Assembly (NCBI GenBank): GCA_021163905.1
Contig: JAGGTG010000026.1
Span: 1 to 11,388, forward strand
Length of the DNA stretch: 11,388 nucleotides
Direction: 5' to 3'
From: Candidatus Aerophobota bacterium
GTDB taxonomy: Bacteria; Aerophobota; Aerophobia; Aerophobales; B3-G15
The notes beneath the pieces are model-generated. The model did no database searches, was not told the DNA's origin, and saw nothing but the letters and a program-made list of their open reading frames with translations. A program made the translations under genes and the position numbers. Below, piece after piece: positions 1 through 6,960 of the stretch. Position 1 is the first letter of the stretch; every line of letters starts with the position of its first letter.

Positions 1-30
1 ATTTCAGGAGAACAGATCGAAGACTACTAA
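1..30 (+). CDS. Probable C-terminal end of an upstream gene (partial)
   Basis: The first ten codons of frame 1 read ISGEQIEDY and then a TAA stop at 28-30, just before a promoter-bearing gap. That is what the tail of an upstream plus-strand gene would look like. The piece is far too short to identify. Frames 2 and 3 are also open here (to about 96 and about 143), so the choice of frame rests only on the early stop leaving the promoter outside coding sequence. Confidence 0.3.
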   Translation: MSGEQIEDY

Positions 31-86
31 GAGGAAAAAACTTGCCGGGGCAATTCTTGAACCTTCAAAAAATCGGGGACCCATGC

Positions 87-115
87 TTTACAAATAGGAA
101 AAAATTTGCTAAAAT
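87..115 (+). promoter_or_regulatory. Sigma70-type promoter with extended -10
   Basis: A TTTACA -35 box (87-92, five of six consensus bases) and a TAAAAT -10 box (110-115, five of six) are separated by exactly 17 bases. The -10 is preceded by TG at 107-108, giving the extended form TGCTAAAAT. Transcription would start near 121-123, leaving a leader of only about 25 bases before the TTG start at 146. No comparably well placed promoter was noticed in the tightly packed genes downstream, so this is the best candidate to drive the whole eight-gene chain. Confidence 0.65.
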
Positions 116-145
116 ACAGTCTAATGAAAGAAAAAAGGGATAATA

Positions 146-799
146 TTGATTGATTTTCATACTCATACATTTCTGAGCGATGGAGTATTGTGTCCGGCAG
201 AGCTTGTGCAAAGAGCAAAGGAAAAAGGATACAGAATCCTGGGAATTGCTGATCACGTGGATTTTACAAACATAGATTGGATAATTTCCAGATTGATAAA
301 ATTCTGCGAGGAAATTAATTCAGTAGAAAAAGATATTAAAGTTGTCCCGGGAGTGGAACTAACTCACATTCCACCTGTTCTTATAGGTAAACTTGCCAAG
401 ATGGCACGTGAAATGGGAGCTAAAACAATTCTGGTTCATGGTGAAACAATTGTTGAATCGGTACCTGCCGGGACAAATTTAGCTGCTTTAAATGCAGATA
501 TTGATATACTCGCTCATCCCGGTTTAATAAAGGAGGAAGAAGTTGAGTTAGCTGCAAAAAAAGGTATTTATCTTGAAATTTCTACCAGAAAGGGACATTG
601 TTTAACTAATGGAAGGCTGGTTTACCTGGCAAGAAAATATAAAGCAAAATTAGTTATAGGTACTGATACTCATGAACCAGAGGATTTAATTACTAAATCT
701 CAGGCTGAAAAGATACTTCTGGGAGCAGGTTTAAACCGCGAGGAAATTAAGCATGTATTTTTAAACGGAGAAAAAATAGGAGAGAAAATTATAAAATGA
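146..799 (+). CDS. PHP-domain metal-dependent phosphoesterase (histidinol-phosphatase-like)
   Basis: This 217-residue protein carries the full set of PHP-domain metal ligands: HTHT at residues 5-8, SDG at 11-13, ADH with His37, the GVELTH block with Glu71 and His74, His98, AHPG with His124, and GTDTH with Asp174 and His176. PHP proteins bind up to three metal ions and hydrolyse phosphoester bonds; the family includes histidinol phosphatases and the PHP domains of DNA polymerases. This stand-alone subgroup has no settled substrate, and no other histidine-synthesis gene is nearby, so a role in histidine synthesis is not supported. The start is TTG: an in-frame TGA at 125-127 blocks extension upstream, the HTHT motif requires a start here, and an AAAGGGA site ends five bases before it. 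No signal peptide is present, so it should be cytoplasmic. Its stop overlaps the ctpA start as ATGA. Confidence 0.88.
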   Translation: MIDFHTHTFLSDGVLCPAELVQRAKEKGYRILGIADHVDFTNIDWIISRLIKFCEEINSVEKDIKVVPGVELTHIPPVLIGKLAKMAREMGAKTILVHGETIVESVPAGTNLAALNADIDILAHPGLIKEEEVELAAKKGIYLEISTRKGHCLTNGRLVYLARKYKAKLVIGTDTHEPEDLITKSQAEKILLGAGLNREEIKHVFLNGEKIGEKIIK

Positions 800-2166
800 A
801 AAATAAAATTTCGGCCTTTGTAATAATAGTATCTCTACTCATAACAGGAATATTTTTAACACAGGTTCAGGCTGCTAATAACTTTTTTTCTGAAATAAAA
901 CTAATTATTCAGGTTTATCAAATTATTAGAAATGAATATATAGAAGAAGTTCAGCCATCCAGACTCATTGAAGGTGCAATAAGGGGAATGGTACAGTCTT
1001 TAAAAGACCCTCACTCCACCTGGCTAAATGCCGAGGAATGGAAGGAGTGGAATGTGGAAAAAGAAGGTGAGTTTGGGGGATTGGGAATAACAATAGGAAT
1101 TAGAAATCACTCAATCACCATTATCTCTCCCTTTGAGGACACTCCAGCAAGTAGAGCTGGCCTTAAAGCAGGAGATAAAATAATAAAGATAAATGGCGAA
1201 AGTACAGAAGGTATGTCCCTTGATGAGGTAGCTTCAAAATTAAGAGGGAAAGTAGGCACCCAGGTTAATATAACTATAAAAAGGGAGGGAGTTGAAAAAC
1301 CTTTGGAATACACCATCACAAGGGCTTTAATTAAACTTCCCAATATTAAAAAGAGAATTTTAAATAAAAACATAGGTTATATAAAGATAATAGGTTTCAC
1401 CAATGAAAATACTTCCAGGGATCTTGAAGATGCTCTTACCTTTTTAAAAAAACAGGGAATTAAAAGTTTAATTTTAGACTTAAGGAACAATCCTGGCGGT
1501 CTTTTATCGCAGGCAGTTAGCGTGGCTGATGAATTCCTCTCCTCTGGCATAATTGTATCTATAAAAGGAAGAGACGTTAGCAAAAATCAGGTTTATTCAG
1601 CTCATCCAGGGGGTAAAGCTACAAAAATTCCTCTGGTAGTACTTATAAACAGGGGAAGTGCAAGTGCATCTGAAATAGTAGCAGGAGCAATAAAGGATCA
1701 TAAAAGAGGAGTTCTGGTAGGAACCAGAACTTTTGGTAAAGGAACAGTCCAGAATGTAACACCACTTGAAAATGGTGGAGCTCTCTGGCTGACAACTGCA
1801 AGATACTACACTCCTTCCGGGATCTGTATAGATGGTAGAGGAATTGAACCGGATTTAATAATAAAACCTTTTACCCCTACCACGGAGGAAAAAAAGGCTA
1901 TTGATAAGTTAAAATCTTCATCTGTTCTAAGGGAATTCCTTTTAAACAATCCCCAATGGGAAAATAAAGACCTTACTCCTCTTATAAAAAGACTGAATGA
2001 AGAGGAAAATATAAAAGTGGATGAGGAAATCTTAAAGAGGGTTCTTCGCGAGGAAGATAACAATAAGGAAAATGATATATTTAACGACAATCAACTTGTA
2101 CATGCCATACAGTTAATAAACTCCCTCCAAATACTCCAGGGAAAATCTCAAGTAAACAATGATTAA
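796..2166 (+). CDS. ctpA: Carboxyl-terminal processing protease, S41 family
   Basis: This is a 456-residue exported serine protease that trims or degrades proteins from their C-terminus in the cell envelope. An N-terminal signal peptide (Lys-rich start, hydrophobic residues 7-22) has a plausible cleavage site after VQA at 24-26. A PDZ domain spans about 92-170 (GLGITIG, DKIIKING). The S41 catalytic domain follows, with LDLRNNPGG at 227-235, Ser290 in GSASASE, and Lys315 and Gln319 in TFGKGTVQ. The Ser to Lys distance of 25 and Lys to Gln of 4 match the Ser-Lys-Gln triads of known CTPs such as B. subtilis CtpB, so it should be active. The C-terminal 80 residues are charged and less conserved. 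It overlaps the PHP gene by 4 bases and the deacetylase gene by 8. In many Gram-negative genomes CtpA is followed by this same deacetylase family, supporting a role in cell-wall remodelling. Confidence 0.95.
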   Translation: MKNKISAFVIIVSLLITGIFLTQVQAANNFFSEIKLIIQVYQIIRNEYIEEVQPSRLIEGAIRGMVQSLKDPHSTWLNAEEWKEWNVEKEGEFGGLGITIGIRNHSITIISPFEDTPASRAGLKAGDKIIKINGESTEGMSLDEVASKLRGKVGTQVNITIKREGVEKPLEYTITRALIKLPNIKKRILNKNIGYIKIIGFTNENTSRDLEDALTFLKKQGIKSLILDLRNNPGGLLSQAVSVADEFLSSGIIVSIKGRDVSKNQVYSAHPGGKATKIPLVVLINRGSASASEIVAGAIKDHKRGVLVGTRTFGKGTVQNVTPLENGGALWLTTARYYTPSGICIDGRGIEPDLIIKPFTPTTEEKKAIDKLKSSSVLREFLLNNPQWENKDLTPLIKRLNEEENIKVDEEILKRVLREEDNNKENDIFNDNQLVHAIQLINSLQILQGKSQVNND

Positions 2167-3247
2167 AAGAATCATTAAATATACATCTGCAGGAATTGGA
2201 GTAGTTATTTTTATACTTGTTTTAACTGTTATTTACCAGTATAAAGAGATCCAGTATGCCAGTATATTTTCCACCGTAGATGCAAAAGTTCAACTTGAAT
2301 TGAGCAAATTAGGTGTCTTCATAACTGACAGAAAAGTTAAAAAGGAGGGAATATTTCCTCCAAAAAAAGTAGCCGAAATAAAAATAAAGATTCCCTTGGA
2401 TAGAAATCTGGATAAATTTGAAGAAAAAATAAAAGAGGAATTTAAACCTCCCGGAGTTAACATAATTAAATTTAACAGGATAAATCTTAAAGATACCTAT
2501 CAAATTGAGGTAGAAATTGGAGCAAAGAAAATCCTAACCCATCGGTTGTTATTTTTTTTAAAGAAAGCCAGGGTTGCTATTTTAATAGATGATTTTGGTT
2601 ATATAAACGATGATAATCTTGTAACTTCATTCTTTAAAGATTTAAAATTCCCCTTTACTATTTCAATTATTCCCGGTACACCTTTTGCAAAAAAAATAGC
2701 AGAGGAGGCTCATAGCAGTGGGAAACAAATACTTGTTCATCTTCCTATGCAACCTGAGGGAAAATTTGTCAACAGATATAAATGGATCGTTCTTAATGGA
2801 ATGTCCGAAGATAAGATAAAAGAAACAGTGAAAGAGGCTATCAAAGATATTCCTTACGCGGAGGGTTTAAACAATCATATGGGCTCTCTTGTTACAAGTA
2901 GAGAAGGTTTAATAAAGCCCGTTCTGGAGGTACTAAAGGAAAAAGGGATGTTTTTCGTTGATAGTAGAGCTTCCTCCAGCTCTGTAGCGTATTCTCTTGC
3001 GGAAAAGATCGGATTAAGATCAACATTTAACTGCGTTTTTCTGGATAACAAAAAGGAAAAAAACTATATTGAAAATCGCTTTAATAAACTTATATCAATT
3101 GCCCTTCAAAGAGGATGGGCTTTGGGTCTGGGGCATGCTAACCTTATAACAGCCTCTACCCTTATGAGTCTGGTTAATACCTGCGATAGGAGAAAATTAG
3201 AATTTGTTACCGTTTCGCAAATATTAGATTTAGGGAGGATAAAATGA
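2159..3247 (+). CDS. Divergent polysaccharide deacetylase family protein (YibQ-like)
   Basis: This 362-residue protein has one N-terminal membrane segment (about residues 11-27) and then a poorly conserved periplasmic stretch of about 110 residues. The C-terminal domain (about 137-345) shows the signature motifs of Pfam Polysacc_deac_2: AILIDDFG at 140-147, HLPMQP at 194-199, NNHMGS at 238-243, VDSR at 267-270, VFLDN at 293-297 and GHA at 325-327. The fold is related to NodB-type carbohydrate deacetylases and the Asp and His ligands are in place, but the true substrate of this divergent family is not firmly known; peptidoglycan or another envelope glycan is the usual suggestion. The family's common final GHP is GHA here. 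The start at 2159 lies 8 bases inside ctpA, with only a weak, distant ribosome site, so translation is probably coupled. Confidence 0.9.
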   Translation: MIKRIIKYTSAGIGVVIFILVLTVIYQYKEIQYASIFSTVDAKVQLELSKLGVFITDRKVKKEGIFPPKKVAEIKIKIPLDRNLDKFEEKIKEEFKPPGVNIIKFNRINLKDTYQIEVEIGAKKILTHRLLFFLKKARVAILIDDFGYINDDNLVTSFFKDLKFPFTISIIPGTPFAKKIAEEAHSSGKQILVHLPMQPEGKFVNRYKWIVLNGMSEDKIKETVKEAIKDIPYAEGLNNHMGSLVTSREGLIKPVLEVLKEKGMFFVDSRASSSSVAYSLAEKIGLRSTFNCVFLDNKKEKNYIENRFNKLISIALQRGWALGLGHANLITASTLMSLVNTCDRRKLEFVTVSQILDLGRIK

Positions 3248-4068
3248 AAAACTATATAGCAGGATTATTTATTGCCAGTGTAATTATTATAGGAATGTCC
3301 TCTTCTGTTTTTGGGCAAAATGAGAGCAATCTTATTGACACACCAACAGCTAAATTGCTGGAAAAAGGTTCTTATTACTTAAACTTCCGTTTTTATCAGG
3401 AGGGGGGACTCCTGATTCAGGGGAAGGCTGGATTAACCGATAGATTGACAGTGGGTGCATCTTATGGAGGTACAGGTGTGGTAGGGGTAGAAACTGTAAA
3501 AGGAAATCCTGAGCCAGCTTTCTCAATAAAGTACAAATTTGGGAAAGAGGGGGAAAACAATCTCCCCTTTGATCTTTCCCTTGGCTATGAGGGTCAGGGA
3601 TACGGAAAATACTATAAGGAAGGGGATGAGATAATCATCGATGGGCATCCAAAAAAATTAACAAAGAGTTTTTACCAGATAAATTCAATGGGATTTTACC
3701 TTGTTCTTACCAAAAAAGTGGAAAAATCAAATTTAACCATTAATGGTGGACTTAACTGTTCCCTGGAAGATGATCCGGGAAAAGCTGGAATATCCCCTTT
3801 TATAGGAGTGCAGTTTAGGGTTACCCCTAAACTCATAGTAAAACTGGAGTATAACAACGCCTCCCATAAGAAAACAAAATATAAGGATATAGTTGAGGGT
3901 TATTCTGGAGATAAGATCCTGCGTAAAGCTGGAGGGGAAATTAACATAGGATTTAAATTTCTATATTCTAAGGATCTATCCTTAGAATTAGCCTTTAAGG
4001 ATCTGTCTCATCGATATGCAAGCTCGGGTAACAGGATATTTCAAATAGCTTATACAGGAGAGTTTTAA
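3244..4068 (+). CDS. Predicted outer-membrane beta-barrel protein, YjbH-like N-terminus
   Basis: A 274-residue protein of unknown function. It starts with a clear signal peptide (hydrophobic residues 5-19, likely cut near SVFG at 21-24). The mature N-terminus has LIDTPTAKLLEKG (30-42), which resembles the conserved start of YjbH-type proteins and of uncharacterised barrel proteins in candidate phyla. The rest is rich in alternating polar and hydrophobic stretches ending in aromatic residues, many Gly and Tyr, and few predicted helices, as in beta-barrels. The last residue is Phe (YTGEF), the usual C-terminal signal for barrel insertion by BamA. A strong AGGGAGG site at 3232-3238 lies five bases before the ATG, and the start overlaps the deacetylase stop as ATGA. 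Its place after ctpA and the deacetylase suggests an envelope task. Barrel identity is inferred from pattern, not from a recognised function. Confidence 0.75.
   Translation: MKNYIAGLFIASVIIIGMSSSVFGQNESNLIDTPTAKLLEKGSYYLNFRFYQEGGLLIQGKAGLTDRLTVGASYGGTGVVGVETVKGNPEPAFSIKYKFGKEGENNLPFDLSLGYEGQGYGKYYKEGDEIIIDGHPKKLTKSFYQINSMGFYLVLTKKVEKSNLTINGGLNCSLEDDPGKAGISPFIGVQFRVTPKLIVKLEYNNASHKKTKYKDIVEGYSGDKILRKAGGEINIGFKFLYSKDLSLELAFKDLSHRYASSGNRIFQIAYTGEF
3965..3988. repeat. 24-base near-perfect palindrome inside the barrel gene
   Basis: ATTCTAAGGAT (3965-3975) and its exact reverse complement ATCCTTAGAAT (3978-3988) are separated by only two bases. As RNA this could form a stem of about nine pairs with a six-base loop. 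AAGGATCT, part of the left arm, recurs about 26 bases later in the same gene. No T-run follows on the plus strand, so it is not a standard terminator. It lies about 85 bases before the accA start. The arms encode a repeated KDLS, so chance from codon use is possible. Confidence 0.6.
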
Positions 4069-4072
4069 ATCT

Positions 4073-5053
4073 ATGGATCAACAAAGTCAAAGATATGTTC
4101 TGGATTTTGAGAGACCAATAGCTGAACTCGAACGAAAAATCCAGGAACTTAAAAATCTAGCCAAACGTGAAGGTATAGATCTGAGTGAAGAAATTCAACG
4201 CATGGAAAACCGTCTTCAAAAACTGGAGGCTGAGACTTTTCTAAATTTAACCCCCTGGCAGAGGGTTCAACTGGCAAGACATCCCTTAAGACCAAAAACA
4301 CTGAGTTTGGTAAATATGATATTTGACGAATGGATGCAACTACATGGTGACAGACTTTATTCTGATGACCAGGCTATAGTTGGAGGATTTGGGAGAATAA
4401 ATGCATACAGATTTGTTTTTATAGGACATCAAAAAGGAGAATCTATCAAGGAAAATCTCAAACGTAATTTTGGAATGGCTCATCCTGAAGGATATAGAAA
4501 AGCTAATCGTCTTATGAGTCTGGCAGAAAGATTTGGCCTGCCAATAATAAGTTTTATAGATACACCTGGTGCTTACCCGGGTATAGAAGCTGAACAAAGA
4601 GGTCAAGCTGAGGCAATAGCTGCTAATCTGGAAAAAATGTCCCATTTAAAAGTTCCCATAATTGTTGTGATTATAGGAGAAGGGGGAAGTGGTGGAGCAT
4701 TGGGGATAGGTGTTGGAGATAAGGTACTAATGCTGGAAAATGCTATTTATTCGGTAATTTCTCCCGAAGGATGCGCAGCAATCCTGTGGAAAGATCAGAC
4801 AAAAGTAGAAGAAGCTGCTGCTGCCTTGAAACTTACAGCACAGGATCTTTTAAAATTGGGTATTATAGATAAAATCGTCCCTGAACCAAGGGGAGGAGCT
4901 CACAGAGACATAGAGAAAACCGCAAATAACATAAAGGAAGCCATCCTTGAAGAAATTAAGATTTTATCAGAAATTTCTCCAGAAGAACTTGTAGCTAAAA
5001 GAAAAGAGAAATACCGAAAAATGGGAAAGTTCAGGAGTAACAAAGATGAGTAA
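4073..5053 (+). CDS. accA: Acetyl-CoA carboxylase carboxyltransferase subunit alpha
   Basis: AccA pairs with AccD to form the carboxyltransferase that moves the carboxyl group from biotin on AccB to acetyl-CoA, giving malonyl-CoA, the committed step of fatty-acid synthesis in the cytoplasm. The 326-residue length is normal. The N-terminal 60 residues form the typical charged helical stretch (DFERPIAELERKI). The crotonase-like domain follows, with LARHPLRPKT (68-77), HGDR (91-94), GHQKG (118-122), the NFGMAHPEGYRKA block (132-144), DTPGAYPG (163-170), GEGGSGGALG (202-211) with the glycine-rich backbone typical of the oxyanion site, and SPEGCA (230-235). accD, accB and accC are not in the window. 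An AGGAG site ends about ten bases before the ATG. The gene begins 4 bases after the barrel gene and its end overlaps gyrB by 8 bases. Confidence 0.97.
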   Translation: MDQQSQRYVLDFERPIAELERKIQELKNLAKREGIDLSEEIQRMENRLQKLEAETFLNLTPWQRVQLARHPLRPKTLSLVNMIFDEWMQLHGDRLYSDDQAIVGGFGRINAYRFVFIGHQKGESIKENLKRNFGMAHPEGYRKANRLMSLAERFGLPIISFIDTPGAYPGIEAEQRGQAEAIAANLEKMSHLKVPIIVVIIGEGGSGGALGIGVGDKVLMLENAIYSVISPEGCAAILWKDQTKVEEAAAALKLTAQDLLKLGIIDKIVPEPRGGAHRDIEKTANNIKEAILEEIKILSEISPEELVAKRKEKYRKMGKFRSNKDE

Positions 5054-6938
5054 CAATTACAAAGCTGATCAGATAAAAATTTTAAAGGATCTGGAAGCTG
5101 TAAGAAAAAGACCGGGAATGTTTATTGGAAGTACAGGCCCAAGAGGGCTTCATCATCTTGTAAACGAGGTTCTTGATAATTCCATTGATGAGGTACTGGC
5201 AGGATACTGTAAGAACATCAAAATCATAATTCACGCCAACAACAGTGTAACAGTAATTGATGACGGCAGAGGAATTCCGGTTGATGAACATCCTATCTAT
5301 AAAAAATCAGCACTGGAATTAGTAATGACCATGCTCCATGCAGGAGGAAAATTTGATACCAAAATCTATCGAGTTGCCGGGGGACTTCATGGAGTTGGTA
5401 TATCTGTGGTAAATGCTCTATCAACCTTTCTGGAGGCAGTTATAACAAGAGATGGGAAAATATGGAGACAAACCTACACAAGGGGAAAACCAACAGGACC
5501 GTTGCAAATTATAGGGGAAGCTGAAGGGGATAAAAGTGGAACAAAGATCACTTTCTTACCTGATCCTGAAATATTTGAATCTACCTATTTTGACTATGAG
5601 AGAATTGCACGCAGGGCAAGGGAGCTTGCCTTTTTAAATAAGGGAATAAACATAGAAGTTGAAGATGAGAGAAGCGGTAAAAAAGAGGTATTTAAATACG
5701 ATGGAGGAGTAGTTGAATTTGTCAAATACTTAAATCAGAATAGAGAAGTCCTTTTCCCTGAGCCAATTTATATAGAAGGAGAAAGAGGTGATGTTCGGAT
5801 AGAAATAGCAATTCAGTATAATCAAGGATTTATTCAGGATATATTCACCTTTGTCAATGATATCAATACTCAGGAGGGGGGAACGCACCTATCTGGATTT
5901 AAAGCTGCTCTAACAAGGGCTGTAAATGATTATGCCAGAAAAATGGAAAATAAAGAACTAAATCTACAGGGAGAGGATATCAGAGAGGGACTTACCGCCA
6001 TAATTAACGTGAAAATGCCCGATCCTCAATTTGAAGGACAAACCAAAACAAGACTTGGTAATACCGAGATAAGAGGGATAGTGGACTCAGTAGTATATGA
6101 GGGGCTGGTCCGCTATTTCGAGGAAAACCCCTCGGTAGCAAAAATCATCCTGCAAAAAACAATTTCAGCCTCAAGAGCGCGCCAGGCAGCTCAAAAGGCA
6201 AGGGAGCTTACTCGGAAAAAAGAAAGCCTGGGTGGAGGAACTCCACCGGGAAAACTGGCAGCCTGTTCTCAGGATGATCCTCAAAGAAACGAGCTTTATA
6301 TAGTGGAGGGAGATTCAGCAGGAGGATCGGCCAAACAGGGTAGAGATAGAAAGTTTCAGGCTATACTTCCAATCAAGGGTAAAATAATCAATGTTGAAAA
6401 ATCCCATCTTGTCAAAGTTCTAAACAACGATGAAATAAAGGCTATGATTGCGGCAATTGGTACCGGAATAAAGGAGGAGTTTGACATATCCAAGTTAAAA
6501 TACAACAAGATTATCCTTATGAGTGATGCGGATGTTGATGGAGCTCATATAAGAACCCTCCTTTTAACATTTTTTTACCGGTATATGCAGGATCTTATCC
6601 GGGAAGGTCATGTTTACATTGCTCAGCCTCCTCTTTACAAAGTAACCAATAAAAACAAACAGTATTTTTTGTATAGCGATGCTGAGCTTAATAAACTTAG
6701 GGAAAGTTTAAAGGGAGAAAAAATGGAGGTGCAAAGATATAAAGGATTAGGGGAGATGAACCCGGAACAGCTCTGGCAGTCAACCATGAACCCTGAAACC
6801 AGAACTTTACATAAAGTATCAATTGAGGATGCAGTCGAAGCAGATGAGCTTTTCTCAATTTTAATGGGAGAGGATGTTGAACCGAGAAGAAAATTTATAG
6901 AAGAGCATGCTGAAGAGGTAAAAGAATTAGATATATAG
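5046..6938 (+). CDS. gyrB: DNA gyrase subunit B
   Basis: GyrB is the ATPase half of DNA gyrase, the A2B2 enzyme that adds negative supercoils. At 630 residues it is the compact form without the extra C-terminal insert of E. coli GyrB (804 residues). The GHKL ATPase domain shows catalytic Glu41, Asn45 and Asp48 in NEVLDNSIDE, Asp72 in DDGRGIP, the AGGLHGVG lid loop and the QTKTRLG block carrying the transducer-domain lysine. The TOPRIM domain has Glu421 in EGDSAGG and Asp494 and Asp496 in SDADVD, the acidic residues that bind magnesium for cleavage. The C-terminal tail has QRYKGLGEM, which contacts GyrA. The start lies inside accA with AGGAG at 5033-5037, eight bases before the ATG. gyrA follows after 22 bases, which favours gyrase over topoisomerase IV ParE. 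Confidence 0.97.
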   Translation: MSNNYKADQIKILKDLEAVRKRPGMFIGSTGPRGLHHLVNEVLDNSIDEVLAGYCKNIKIIIHANNSVTVIDDGRGIPVDEHPIYKKSALELVMTMLHAGGKFDTKIYRVAGGLHGVGISVVNALSTFLEAVITRDGKIWRQTYTRGKPTGPLQIIGEAEGDKSGTKITFLPDPEIFESTYFDYERIARRARELAFLNKGINIEVEDERSGKKEVFKYDGGVVEFVKYLNQNREVLFPEPIYIEGERGDVRIEIAIQYNQGFIQDIFTFVNDINTQEGGTHLSGFKAALTRAVNDYARKMENKELNLQGEDIREGLTAIINVKMPDPQFEGQTKTRLGNTEIRGIVDSVVYEGLVRYFEENPSVAKIILQKTISASRARQAAQKARELTRKKESLGGGTPPGKLAACSQDDPQRNELYIVEGDSAGGSAKQGRDRKFQAILPIKGKIINVEKSHLVKVLNNDEIKAMIAAIGTGIKEEFDISKLKYNKIILMSDADVDGAHIRTLLLTFFYRYMQDLIREGHVYIAQPPLYKVTNKNKQYFLYSDAELNKLRESLKGEKMEVQRYKGLGEMNPEQLWQSTMNPETRTLHKVSIEDAVEADELFSILMGEDVEPRRKFIEEHAEEVKELDI

Positions 6939-6960
6939 TTAATTTTGAAGGAGTTAAAAA

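Noticed and set aside
42..53. TTGCCGGGGCAA as a terminator for the upstream gene
   Set aside because: Only about four pairs can form with a usable loop, and no T-run follows (TTCTT).
27..256. Two overlapping minus-strand open frames of about 63 residues
   Set aside because: They run across the promoter and the start of the PHP gene, have no ribosome site or recognisable motif, and look like shadows.
6231..6247. Seven-pair GC-rich hairpin in gyrB (GGTGGAG with CTCCACC)
   Set aside because: It encodes the conserved GGGTPPGK region of GyrB, so the pairing is explained by codon choice, and it has no T-run.
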